DNA of 64,000 nt from Quadrisphaera granulorum (GTDB taxonomy: Bacteria > Actinomycetota > Actinomycetes > Actinomycetales > Quadrisphaeraceae). Location: NCBI RefSeq assembly GCF_003149145.1, contig NZ_QGDQ01000017.1, forward strand, positions 46,248 to 110,247. The letters are read 5' to 3'. Positions 1 to 7,523 of the stretch are shown one piece after another. Position 1 is the first letter of the stretch. Each line of letters starts with the position of its first letter. The notes under the pieces were generated by a model. It saw nothing but the letters and a program-made list of their open reading frames with translations. It did not search any database and was not told where the DNA came from. A program made the translations under genes and the position numbers.

Positions 1-930
1 ATCGCGGTGACGGTCACCGCTTCCCGCGGCAGCCTGTGGGCTGCCGACGCGCAGCTGGTGGTGCTCGTCGGCGGTCTGGCGGCGGGCGCCGTCGCCGCGG
101 GATCCGCCGTCGGGCTCGTGCAGGGACGCCGCCTCGTGCGTCCCCTCGAAGACCTCGCCGAGCGCGCCGAACGGCTCGGCTCCGGGCAGGTGCCCACCTC
201 ACCACCGCCCAGCGGCGTGGAGGAGGTCGACTCCGTGGCCCAGGCCCTCGTGCGCAGCGCCCAGCAGCTGCAGGCGCGCCTGGCAGTGGAGCGGCAGTTC
301 GCGTCGGACGCCAGCCACCAGCTGCGCACCCCGCTGACCGCGCTGTCGATGCGCCTGGAGGAAGTGCTCGCCACCACCGACCAGCCCGCCGTCGCCGCCG
401 AGGCGCAGGTCGCGCTAGAGCAGGTGGAGCGGCTCGCCGGCGTCGTCGACGACCTTCTCGCCCGCGCCCGACGCCAGGCCGAGGCCCCCCGCGAACCCCT
501 CGTCATCGCCGCCGTGCTCGAGCAGCAGCGCGACGAGTGGCGACCGGCCTACGAGCGCGCCCGCCGCGACCTCCTGGTCGAGCTGCCCTCGCCGCGAGCG
601 CGGGTGCTCGCCGGGGCCGGGCCGCTCGCGCAGGCGCTCGCGGTGCTGCTGGAGAACAGCCTCGCCCACGGCGGCGGCACGACGCGCGTGCGCGTACGGG
701 TCAGCAGTGACTTCGGCGGTGACTGGGTCGTGGTCGAGGTCAGCGACGAGGGGCCGGGCGTGCCGGAGGGCGTCAGCGGGCGCATCTTCGAGCGGTCGGT
801 CAGCGGCGCAGGGAGCACCGGGCTGGGGTTGCCGCTGGCGCGAGACCTCGTGGCGGCCGAGGGTGGCCGGCTGGAGCTGCTCAGCCAGCGCCCGGCGACC
901 TTCGCCATCTTCCTCCGCGAAGCCCCTTGA
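1..930 (+). CDS. Sensor histidine kinase, 5'-truncated by window edge
   Basis: Membrane sensor kinase of a two-component system; the input domain lies outside the window because the frame stays open to base 1. Visible in order, counting from the GTG at base 7, are a transmembrane helix (about residues 15-38), a HAMP linker, a HisKA domain with the phospho-acceptor His104 in DASHQLRTPLT, and a HATPase_c domain with the N box around Asn217 (LLENSLAHG), the DEGPG box at 247-251 and a GLGLPLARDL lid/G2 box near 272. All catalytic motifs are present, so it should be active. A partner response regulator would be expected upstream, outside the window. The signal is unknown. The gene ends just before a pair of dispersed palindromic half-repeats. 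Confidence 0.9.
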   Translation: MAVTVTASRGSLWAADAQLVVLVGGLAAGAVAAGSAVGLVQGRRLVRPLEDLAERAERLGSGQVPTSPPPSGVEEVDSVAQALVRSAQQLQARLAVERQFASDASHQLRTPLTALSMRLEEVLATTDQPAVAAEAQVALEQVERLAGVVDDLLARARRQAEAPREPLVIAAVLEQQRDEWRPAYERARRDLLVELPSPRARVLAGAGPLAQALAVLLENSLAHGGGTTRVRVRVSSDFGGDWVVVEVSDEGPGVPEGVSGRIFERSVSGAGSTGLGLPLARDLVAAEGGRLELLSQRPATFAIFLREAP

Positions 931-935
931 CCGCC

Positions 936-986
936 GTGATCATCGGGCTTCCCAATCACTTTCCCGCGGTGATCATGGACTTCCGG
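936..986. repeat. Two type-B dispersed repeat units (GTGATCATNGG...TTCC)
   Basis: Two direct copies of the motif GTGATCATSGRCTTCC lie at 936-953 and 969-986, each followed by a CACTTTC(C)CGCGG-like tail. The same motif recurs at 2805, 23375, 23413, 33183 and 33308. The second copy lies inside the 3' end of the GtrA gene and supplies its last codons. The function is unknown; it may be a REP-like element. Confidence 0.7.
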
Positions 987-1516
987 AGCACTTTCGCGGA
1001 GCGCGGGCGACGGAACACCCACAGCCGGTAGGCCACGTACCGGAACGCCGTACCCAGCGCGATGCCCACGAGGTTGGCGACGTTGTCGGGCAGCGGCCCG
1101 CGCAGCCCCAGCACGTAGTGGCTCGTGGCGAGCACCGCCAGGCCGATGAGCAGCGCGACAGCGTTCATCGCCACGAACAGGCCCAGCTCCCGCAGCGCGG
1201 CGGGACGGTTGCGGTGACGGAACGTCCACCACCGGTTGCCGGCCCACGCGACCACCGTGGCCACCGACGCCGAGACCACCTTGGCGGTCAGGGGCTGGTC
1301 GGCCAGGATGCCGCTGCCGCCGAAGCGCAGCAGGTTGAACAGGCCGACGTCGACGACGAATGCGATGCCGCCGACCACCCCGAAGGCGCCGAGCTCGCGG
1401 CTGTGCTTGTGCCACAGCCGGGCACCGAGGCCGCGCGAGCGCGCCAGCAAGTCCACGCCTCCACGGTAGGCGCCACCGCAGGGTGCCCGCGCCGAGAGGC
1501 GGACGCCGGGCGCCAC
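956..1516 (-). CDS. GtrA family membrane protein
   Basis: Small polytopic membrane protein of the GtrA/DPMS family, usually involved in flipping or transferring lipid-linked sugars for cell-envelope glycan modification. Four hydrophobic segments are evident: FGVVGGIAFVVDVGLFNLL, a segment around VVSASVATVVAWAGNRWW, LFVAMNAVALLIGLAVLA and NLVGIALGTAFRYVAYR. The GTG at 1516 gives 186 residues; a GTG at 1456 would give 166, closer to the family length, so the start is uncertain. The C-terminal residues RKSMITAGK are encoded by a dispersed palindromic repeat, so the original end of the gene may have been altered. It diverges from purK with almost no spacer, so the two promoters probably overlap. 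Confidence 0.85.
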   Translation of the reverse strand: MAPGVRLSARAPCGGAYRGGVDLLARSRGLGARLWHKHSRELGAFGVVGGIAFVVDVGLFNLLRFGGSGILADQPLTAKVVSASVATVVAWAGNRWWTFRHRNRPAALRELGLFVAMNAVALLIGLAVLATSHYVLGLRGPLPDNVANLVGIALGTAFRYVAYRLWVFRRPRSAKVLRKSMITAGK

Positions 1517-1534
1517 CCTCTAGCCTCTGGGGCC

Positions 1535-2791
1535 GTGACCGCCACGCCCGTTGAGTCGCCCGTTGACCAGGCCCTGGACGCCAGCGACGCCCGCCAGGCC
1601 CGTGACGCCCGAGCAGGCACCGCCGGCGCGACGGAGACCACGTTTCCCGTCGTCGCCGTCGTCGGCGCCGGCCAGCTCGCCCGGATGACGGTGCCGCCCG
1701 CGGTGGGCCTCGGGGCGCGGCTGCGGGTGCTCGCCACCGATCCGGAGGAGTCGGCGGCGCAGGTGGTGCCCGACGTGCAGCTCGGCAGCCCGGACGACCT
1801 CGCCACCCTACGGCGCCTCGCCGAGGGCGCCGCCGCCCTCACCCTCGACCACGAGCAGGTGCCCACCGAGCACCTGCGCGCGCTGGAGGCCGAGGGGGTC
1901 GCGGTGCGTCCCGGCCCCGACGCCCTCGAGCACGCCCAGGACAAGCTGCTGCTGCGCCGCCGCCTCGACGCGATGGGCGTGCCCGGTCCGGCGTGGGCCG
2001 AGATCCGCTCCACTGACGACCTGCGCGCCTTCGGCGAGCGCGCCGGCTGGCCGCTGGTGCTCAAGACCCCGCGCGGCGGGTACGACGGCAAGGGCGTGCT
2101 CGTCGTGGGGTCGGTCGACGACGCCGCCGCCTGGCTCGAGCGCGCCGCCGGCGAGCCGCTGCTCGCCGAGGAGGCCGTGAAGTTCACCCGCGAGCTGGCC
2201 GTCATGGTGGCGCGCTCGCCCTCCGGGCAGGCCGCCGCGTGGCCCGTGGTGGAGACCGTGCAGGTCGGTGGGGTGTGCCGGGAGGTCATTGCGCCCGCCC
2301 CTGACCTTGACGACGACCTCGCCGCGGAGGCGACGGCGCTGGCGCTGCGCCTGGCCGGGGAGCTCGGCGTCACCGGCGTGATGGCGGTGGAGGGCTTCGA
2401 GGTGCCCACCGGCGGTGGCAGCTCGCGGTTTCTCGTCAACGAGCTGGCGATGCGCCCGCACAACAGCGGCCACTGGAGCATCGAGGGCTCCGTGACGTCG
2501 CAGTTCGAGCAGCACCTGCGGGCCGTGCTCGACCTGCCGCTCGGCTCCACGGCGCCGCGCGCCCGCTGGACGGTCATGGTCAACGCCCTCGGCGGCGACT
2601 ACCCCGACCTCTTCCACTCCCACCTGCACGTCATGGCGCGCGACCCTGCGGTGAAGGTGCACCTGTACGGGAAGTCCGTGCGACCCGGCCGCAAAATCGG
2701 GCATGTGACGGCCTGGGGCGACGACCTCGCCGACGTCCGCGCCCGCGCCGCCCACGCTGCGGACTACATCACCGGCACCGTCGACGGCTGA
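1535..2791 (+). CDS. purK: N5-carboxyaminoimidazole ribonucleotide synthase (PurK)
   Basis: ATP-grasp enzyme that makes N5-CAIR from AIR, bicarbonate and ATP in de novo purine synthesis; PurE, encoded about 6 kb downstream, then isomerises the product. Visible motifs are the N-terminal nucleotide fold VVGAGQLARM, the ATP-grasp loop LKTPRGGYDGKGV, and the family signature NELAMRPHNSGHWSIEG followed by TSQFEQHLRAVLDLPLG. The frame is open far upstream, but the GTG at 1535 is chosen because the conserved fold begins about 40 residues after it and the upstream part overlaps GtrA antisense. Length (418 residues) is at the upper end for the family because of an Asp/Ala-rich N-terminal extension. 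Confidence 0.95.
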   Translation: MTATPVESPVDQALDASDARQARDARAGTAGATETTFPVVAVVGAGQLARMTVPPAVGLGARLRVLATDPEESAAQVVPDVQLGSPDDLATLRRLAEGAAALTLDHEQVPTEHLRALEAEGVAVRPGPDALEHAQDKLLLRRRLDAMGVPGPAWAEIRSTDDLRAFGERAGWPLVLKTPRGGYDGKGVLVVGSVDDAAAWLERAAGEPLLAEEAVKFTRELAVMVARSPSGQAAAWPVVETVQVGGVCREVIAPAPDLDDDLAAEATALALRLAGELGVTGVMAVEGFEVPTGGGSSRFLVNELAMRPHNSGHWSIEGSVTSQFEQHLRAVLDLPLGSTAPRARWTVMVNALGGDYPDLFHSHLHVMARDPAVKVHLYGKSVRPGRKIGHVTAWGDDLADVRARAAHAADYITGTVDG

Positions 2792-2804
2792 CGCGTGTGC
2801 ACAA

Positions 2805-2831
2805 CGCCCATGATCACCGTGATCATGGGCG
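2805..2831. repeat. 27-bp perfect palindrome (type-B repeat), possible terminator
   Basis: Thirteen-base arms CGCCCATGATCAC and its exact complement are separated by one base. It lies 14 bases after the purK stop and carries the GTGATCATGG core of the dispersed repeats. It lacks a following T-run, so termination is only possible. Confidence 0.7.
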
Positions 2832-2901
2832 ATATGCACGCGCCAGTGCTGGGCTGCAGGTGACCGCGGACAGTCGAGCCGAGTGGTGACAGGGTGCTTG
2901 C

Positions 2902-4356
2902 GTGGAGATGACGCCACCCGGCCGGCCTGCAGCATCGGCGCCTGACCTGCGGATCGAGGGGTGCACCGCGCTGGTCCACGGCGTCGGCGGTGATGAGGGG
3001 CCGGATGGCATCGGATTCGTCGAGGGCGTCGACATCGACGTCGTCGACGGGGTCATCTCGCGTGTCGGACCCGCCGCCGAGCGCCACGAGCGCCTGACCG
3101 GCCAGCCCAGCGACACGCTGGCGCCGCGCGAGATGCTCGACGGGCGCGGGTTGCTCGCCGTCCCCGGGCTGGTCAACTGCCACACGCACGCGGCCATGGT
3201 GCTGTTCCGGGGATCGGCGGAAGACGTCGACGTCCACACGTGGTTCAACGAGCGCATCTGGCCGATGGAGTCGAACCTCACCGAGCGCGACGTGGAGCTG
3301 GGTGCCCTGCTCGCCTGCGCGGAGATGCTCCTCGGGGGGACGACGACGTTCGCCGATCACTACTTCCACATGGATGCTGTCGCTCGCGCCGTCGAGGTCA
3401 GCGGCATCCGCGCGGACCTCGGCTGGGCCTGCTTCTCTTCCGACGGCGCTGCGGGCCGCGAGCGCGGGCTCGACTTCGCCCTCCGTCAGCGCGACGCCGC
3501 GGGCGGCCGGATCACCACCAGCCTGGCGCCGCACGCGCCGTACACGGTGACGGAGCCGGACCTCGCCGCCATTGCCCAGATGGCCCGCGAGCACGGCCTT
3601 CCGGTGCACCTGCACGCCGCCGAGACGCTGGAGCAGACGCACGCGAGCCTCGAACGGATCGGCGCCACCCCGGTGCAGGTGCTGGAACGCACCGGGCTGC
3701 TCGACGTCGAGGTGCTCATCGCGCACGGCACCGGCATCGTCGAGGCTGACCTGCCGCTCTTGGGGCGGGCCGCTGAACGGGGCCTGGCTGGGGTGGCCTC
3801 GAGCCCGCGCTTCTACCTCAAGGCTGCCCACTCCACGACGCCGATCCGCGCTCTGGCCAGCGCTGGCGTACCCGTGGGGCTGGCCACCGACGGTGCCGCG
3901 AGCAACGGCGACCTCGACCTGTGGGCCAGTCTGGAGGTCACCTCCCTGGTGCAGAAGTCGCTCGGCGGCGAGGCTGATCCGACCTGGATGACGAGCCGCC
4001 AGGTGCTGCACCACGCGACCACCCAGAGCGCGCAGGCGCTGCACCTGGCGGCCGCCTCGGCCGACGGGGCGCGCAGCGATGTGGCCGTGGGGCGGTTGGC
4101 CACCGGATACCGCGCGGACGTCGCGCTGCTGGACCTGTCGGCTCCGCACCTGCAGCCCGTGCACGACCTCGCCGCGACCCTCGTCCACGCCGCCCGCCCC
4201 GGCGACGTCCGGCACGTGATCGTGGACGGGCGAGTGGTGGTGCGAGACCGGCGCCTGATCAGCATCGACGTTCCCGCCGTGCTGGCTGAGCTGCGGCCCC
4301 GGCTCGCGGAGCTGACGCGGCGTGACGGCGGACGCATCCAGACCTACGAGCCCTGA
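2902..4356 (+). CDS. Amidohydrolase of the MTA/SAH deaminase type
   Basis: Metal-dependent TIM-barrel hydrolase resembling 5-methylthioadenosine/S-adenosylhomocysteine deaminases and related aminohydrolases (MtaD/TrzA group). Metal-binding features are visible in order: the NCHTHAAM HxH motif after strand 1, HLHAAET in the middle, IAHGTG, and the catalytic Asp in ATDGAASNGDLDLW. An N-terminal beta-sandwich segment precedes the barrel and the chain closes with VIVDGRVVVRDRR, typical of the family's C-terminal sandwich. The exact substrate cannot be assigned; purine or guanine-type amines are equally possible. The GTG at 2902 is used, with an ATG two codons later as alternative. It stands alone between purK and a convergent envelope operon. 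Confidence 0.85.
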   Translation: MEMTPPGRPAASAPDLRIEGCTALVHGVGGDEGPDGIGFVEGVDIDVVDGVISRVGPAAERHERLTGQPSDTLAPREMLDGRGLLAVPGLVNCHTHAAMVLFRGSAEDVDVHTWFNERIWPMESNLTERDVELGALLACAEMLLGGTTTFADHYFHMDAVARAVEVSGIRADLGWACFSSDGAAGRERGLDFALRQRDAAGGRITTSLAPHAPYTVTEPDLAAIAQMAREHGLPVHLHAAETLEQTHASLERIGATPVQVLERTGLLDVEVLIAHGTGIVEADLPLLGRAAERGLAGVASSPRFYLKAAHSTTPIRALASAGVPVGLATDGAASNGDLDLWASLEVTSLVQKSLGGEADPTWMTSRQVLHHATTQSAQALHLAAASADGARSDVAVGRLATGYRADVALLDLSAPHLQPVHDLAATLVHAARPGDVRHVIVDGRVVVRDRRLISIDVPAVLAELRPRLAELTRRDGGRIQTYEP

Positions 4357-4427
4357 CCTGCGTCCCGGCGGCAGCAACCAGCAAGCGCGGTCTCCGTCGT
4401 CGTCCCCCTCGCCCCCACACACCCCAA

Positions 4428-4490
4428 CGCACTTTCCGCGGCAAGTGCGCCATGGACGGGGGCCACAGCGCACTTGCCGCGGAAAGTGCG
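4428..4490. repeat. Type-C palindromic repeat, likely bidirectional terminator
   Basis: Two 22-base units, each built on CGCACTT...CCGCGG...AAGTGCG, face each other across a 19-base spacer and are near-perfect reverse complements. They sit between the convergent amidohydrolase and AmaP-like genes, the right place for a shared terminator. The CACTTTCCGCGG core also follows the type-B unit near base 990. Confidence 0.7.
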
Positions 4491-4506
4491 GGAAAGGGAG
4501 AGCGGG

Positions 4507-5097
4507 TCAGGCGACGCGGGCCAGGCCCTTCGAGCTGCGGGCGATGCTCACGTGCACCCGACCGCGGACGTCGGAGCGCGACAGCACGGTGGCCAGGTCA
4601 CGGCTGACCTCGACCACGGCAGCGTCCAGCTCGACCAGGTCGACCTCGGGGTCGGCCACGACGTTCATCTCGGCGATGAGCTGCCCGCGCTCGGAGACCA
4701 TCCGCCCGCTCGCCGAGCGCACACCAGGCACCTCGGCGATCACCTGGGCGGCTACCGCGACGGCGGCGTCCCCGTCCAGCGCGAGCGCACCGGCGGCGGA
4801 GGAGCCGGGCAGCCGCAGCGCGTCCGCCCCGCGGTGGGGGATGTGCGCGAGCAGCCACCACAGCCCCAGCAGCCCGAGGACGACGGCGCCCGCGGCGGTC
4901 GCGTACGCCCACCAGGGCTGGCCCGCGGCGTCCGTGACCGGGCCGGTGGAGATCTGCTGCGGCACGCTCGATGCCGGGAGGCCGACGTCGTCGAGCAGGT
5001 TCAGTGCCCAGGCGCCGGTCGCGGCGCCCCCGACGACGAGGACCAGCCCCAGCACGAAGACGACCAGGCGGTCGAATCCGGCGACCGTGCGGCTCAT
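4507..5097 (-). CDS. Alkaline-shock membrane anchor (AmaP-like) protein
   Basis: Last gene of a six-gene Asp23/Gls24 operon. In Firmicutes AmaP anchors Asp23 to the membrane; this protein has the same plan: two N-terminal transmembrane helices (LVVFVLGLVLVVGGAATGAW and ATAAGAVVLGLLGLWWLLA) flanking a short external loop, then a cytoplasmic alpha/beta domain in which an arginine-rich GRVHVSIARSSKGL tail follows a DLATVLSRSDVRG segment. Length is 196 residues. Its ATG overlaps the stop of the preceding DUF6286-like gene by four bases, so the two are translationally coupled. Its role in envelope stress is inferred from family and context. Confidence 0.75.
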   Translation of the reverse strand: MSRTVAGFDRLVVFVLGLVLVVGGAATGAWALNLLDDVGLPASSVPQQISTGPVTDAAGQPWWAYATAAGAVVLGLLGLWWLLAHIPHRGADALRLPGSSAAGALALDGDAAVAVAAQVIAEVPGVRSASGRMVSERGQLIAEMNVVADPEVDLVELDAAVVEVSRDLATVLSRSDVRGRVHVSIARSSKGLARVA

Positions 5098-5702
5098 CGG
5101 GTTCCCTCCTTGGCTGTGGTCTTGGTGGTGGTGCTGACGCGGGGTGCGCTGACGAGCGCGGACAGGGCCCGCGCGACGTCGCCCTGCACGGCGTCGGCCG
5201 TGGCGGAGTCACCGGTGGTGACGACCTCGACGCTGACCTTGCGGCGGGTGGCGGTGACGGAGGCGTCGAGCACCCCGTCGACCTGGCGGGCGGCGCCGGC
5301 GGCCAGCCGGGCGACGTCGCGGGTGGTGAGGTGCGCGCCGAGGTCACCGCGCAGCACGAGAGCCTTGCGCGTGCGACGCGAGAAGGCGGTGAGCAGCAGC
5401 ACCAGACCGAGCAGGACGGCGACGACGGCGGGCACGGCCAGCGCCGTCGAGGGCGCCAGCCCGTTCAGGCCGGAGATCGCCGATCCCAGCCAGGTGTTCT
5501 GGCCGCCGCCGAGGCGGGTCCAGGCGTCCTGACCGAGGACGACGGCGACGCCGATCAGCAGCACGGCGAGCAGCGGGCCGAGCCAGCCGATCCGGCCGGC
5601 GCCCGTGGGCAGCGGTGCGGGGCGCAGCGGCCCCTCCGCCCGGCTTGCCACCTGGGTGGGGCTGGGCTGCGACGTGGTGGGTGTGGTCGTCGTGGTGGTC
5701 AC
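5094..5702 (-). CDS. DUF6286-like membrane protein of the Asp23 operon
   Basis: A Thr-rich N-terminus is followed by two transmembrane helices (IGWLGPLLAVLLIGVAVVLG and LAVPAVVAVLLGLVLLLTAF) and a cytoplasmic domain of about 90 residues with a DGVLDASVTATRRKVSVEVVT segment. This is the organisation of actinobacterial DUF6286 proteins, which accompany Asp23/Gls24 genes. Both ends overlap neighbours by four bases (ATGA type), strong evidence for one operon. The biochemical role is unknown; it is probably a second membrane partner for the Asp23 proteins. Confidence 0.75.
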   Translation of the reverse strand: MTTTTTTPTTSQPSPTQVASRAEGPLRPAPLPTGAGRIGWLGPLLAVLLIGVAVVLGQDAWTRLGGGQNTWLGSAISGLNGLAPSTALAVPAVVAVLLGLVLLLTAFSRRTRKALVLRGDLGAHLTTRDVARLAAGAARQVDGVLDASVTATRRKVSVEVVTTGDSATADAVQGDVARALSALVSAPRVSTTTKTTAKEGTR

Positions 5703-6193
5703 TGGACCCTCCTCAGGCCCGCAGTGCGCTGGGCGCGCACGACGCTGGAGACGGTGACGGTGACGGCGTCAGTGGTGACGGCGGCGTACTCGGCCAGGCG
5801 CGCCGCCACGTGCTCGCGCACCGCTGCGGCCACCTGGGCCGCCGAGTGCGGCCAGATGAGCGCGATCTCGACGGTGATGCGGGCCCGCTGGCCGGCCACC
5901 TGGGCTGCTGCGCGCGGCAGGGTGCGCCCGACGGCGCCCTGGAGCTGCTCGCCGATCTGCGATCCGAGGCCCGCGGCCTTCGACGCGGCGCGGCCCTGGG
6001 TGGGGGTCGCCACGCCGGGCACCTCCATGGCGGCGGCGCGGGCGATGGCGACGACCACACGCTCGGCCACCTGCAGGTGACCACGCTGGCCGGCCTCGGC
6101 GAGCTGGGTCGCCGCGGTGTCGGTGACCGGCCCGGCCGTCGGTTCGGATGGCGTCGTGGCTGGTCGGTCGGGTGTCTGGGTGAGGGTGCTCAT
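5699..6193 (-). CDS. Asp23/Gls24 family envelope stress protein
   Basis: A 164-residue soluble protein with a Thr/Pro-rich leader and an Asp23 fold: LQVAERVVVAIARAAAMEVPGV, a variable loop, then ARITVEIALIWPHSAAQVAAAVREHV and a terminal VTVTVSSVVRAQR strand. Asp23 proteins form membrane-associated assemblies that help maintain envelope homeostasis. Stop and start overlap with the DUF6286-like gene. It is one of three Asp23-type proteins in this operon, with a fourth divergent homologue beside the sigma factor. Confidence 0.8.
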   Translation of the reverse strand: MSTLTQTPDRPATTPSEPTAGPVTDTAATQLAEAGQRGHLQVAERVVVAIARAAAMEVPGVATPTQGRAASKAAGLGSQIGEQLQGAVGRTLPRAAAQVAGQRARITVEIALIWPHSAAQVAAAVREHVAARLAEYAAVTTDAVTVTVSSVVRAQRTAGLRRVQ

Positions 6194-6231
6194 GGTTCCT
6201 CCGCTCGCCTGGTTCCTCCGCTCAACGAGGG

Positions 6232-6423
6232 TCAGCCGCGTCCGCGGCGCCCGAGGGCGGACAGGACGTCGACGCGGCCCTCGACTTGGGCGCCGATGAG
6301 CCAGCCGATCGCGCCGAGCACGACGGCGAACACGAAGCCGGCGAAGCCTCCGTAGACACCGGCGATGGCGAGCAGGATTCCGGCCAGGGCGGCGGCCCAG
6401 GAAGCGGGGATGGTGCTGTTCAC
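6232..6423 (-). CDS. Small DUF2273-like membrane protein
   Basis: A 63-residue protein made of two transmembrane helices (WAAALAGILLAIAGVYGGF and GFVFAVVLGAIGWLIGA) and an Arg/Gly tail. Such small hairpin proteins are constant members of Asp23/AmaP clusters. The ATG is preceded by a GGAGG-like site (GAGGAAACCCGTG on the coding strand). Function is inferred only from position. Confidence 0.7.
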   Translation of the reverse strand: MNSTIPASWAAALAGILLAIAGVYGGFAGFVFAVVLGAIGWLIGAQVEGRVDVLSALGRRGRG

Positions 6424-6544
6424 GGGTTTCCTCCGAGTCGGTCTGGGGTGACCGCGGCGGTGCGGTCAGGGTGGAGAACGGGCGGATCTGAGCGGTGCTG
6501 TCAGCGGTCCGTGCCGCGCTCCGCGCCGAGACCCGCCTCGCGGC

Positions 6545-6901
6545 TCACGGGCGGGGCGCGGGAGCCGCGAGGTCCTCGACGTGGACGTGGACCGGCTGCG
6601 GGGCAACGGCGGGACCGAGGGCCTCCACCGCGCGGTGCACGGCCTCGGCCGTGGCGCGGATATCGGCGGTGGTCTCGAGCACGAGGTGGACCGAGGTGCC
6701 GCCCTCGCGCAGGGCCACCCCCGCCACCCGGCGACCGGGCAGGAAGGTGGCGACTCCCCCCAGGGGACCGCTGTGGAGGGCGGCCACCCCGGGGACGGCC
6801 AGCACCGCGCCGGCGACGACGTCGACGGGTTCCAGGACGCGCCCCTCGAGGACGCTCCCTTGAGCGACGCCGTGGTCCTCCGCAGGGCTGGTCGGGCTCA
6901 T
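6545..6901 (-). CDS. Asp23-like short protein
   Basis: A 118-residue soluble protein with an apparent short Asp23 fold: VDVVAGAVLAVPGVAALHSG, then GRRVAGVALREGGTSVHLVL and a terminal VHVHVEDL strand. The VPGV motif matches the Asp23 proteins on either side. It starts seven bases after the stop of the first operon gene, so co-transcription is clear. The N-terminal half is more divergent than in its neighbours, so the family assignment is moderate. Confidence 0.65.
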   Translation of the reverse strand: MSPTSPAEDHGVAQGSVLEGRVLEPVDVVAGAVLAVPGVAALHSGPLGGVATFLPGRRVAGVALREGGTSVHLVLETTADIRATAEAVHRAVEALGPAVAPQPVHVHVEDLAAPAPRP

Positions 6902-6908
6902 CAGCAGC

Positions 6909-7385
6909 TCACTGGACGCGGGCGGGCTTGGTGGGGACGTCGGTCTCGTCGTCGTCCTCGGAGGGGATGTGGACGTCGTTGACGTCGATGTTGACCTCGG
7001 TGACCTCCAGGCCGGTCATGCGCTCCACGGAGCTGATGACGTTGCGGCGGACGCCGGCGGCGAGGTCGGCGATGGCGACGCCGTATTCGGCGATGAGGTC
7101 GATGTCGATGGCGGCCTGCTTTTCGCCGACCTCGACGGAGACGCCCTGGGAGTGGTTGGTGGTGGCGCCGGGGATGCGCTCGCGCAGGGCGCCGATGGCG
7201 CGGGCAGTGCCGCCGCCGAGGGCGAAGACGCCGTTGACCTCGCGGGTGGCGATGCCGGCGATCTTGGAGACGACGGTGTCGGCGATGGTGGTGGAGCCCT
7301 GGGTGCTGGCCAGGGAGCCCGTCAGCGCGCCCGACTTGGCGGAGGTCGCGACGGCGGTGCTGGGGTTCACGGTGGTCTGGGACAT
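6909..7385 (-). CDS. Asp23/Gls24 family envelope stress protein, first gene of operon
   Basis: Classic Asp23/Gls24 protein of 158 residues. The core runs TTIADTVVSKIAGIATREVNGV, followed by a Gly-rich loop with ALRERIPG, then VSVEVGEKQAAIDIDLIAEYG, VAIADLAAGVRRNVISSVERM and GLEVTEVNIDVNDVHIP, with an acidic tail. It leads the operon running down to 4507 and is divergent from an ECF sigma factor. The 140-bp intergenic space carries a TGTGA-N6-TCACA site, so cAMP-receptor-type control of either unit is possible. Confidence 0.9.
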   Translation of the reverse strand: MSQTTVNPSTAVATSAKSGALTGSLASTQGSTTIADTVVSKIAGIATREVNGVFALGGGTARAIGALRERIPGATTNHSQGVSVEVGEKQAAIDIDLIAEYGVAIADLAAGVRRNVISSVERMTGLEVTEVNIDVNDVHIPSEDDDETDVPTKPARVQ

Positions 7386-7523
7386 GGGTCCGTCCTCCTC
7401 GCTGCGGCCTGGTGGGCCGCTCCTCGATGTGATCTGTCGGATCTGTGCGCCGGCTCCGGGGGAGTGCCCGAAGTGCGCGACACAGGGTGAGAGTCAGGTG
7501 GTGCCGGATCGTCACGCTCGACT

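Noticed and set aside
1288..2583. Minus-strand frame opposite purK
   Set aside because: Ser/Arg/Thr-rich shadow; purK motifs on the plus strand are unambiguous.
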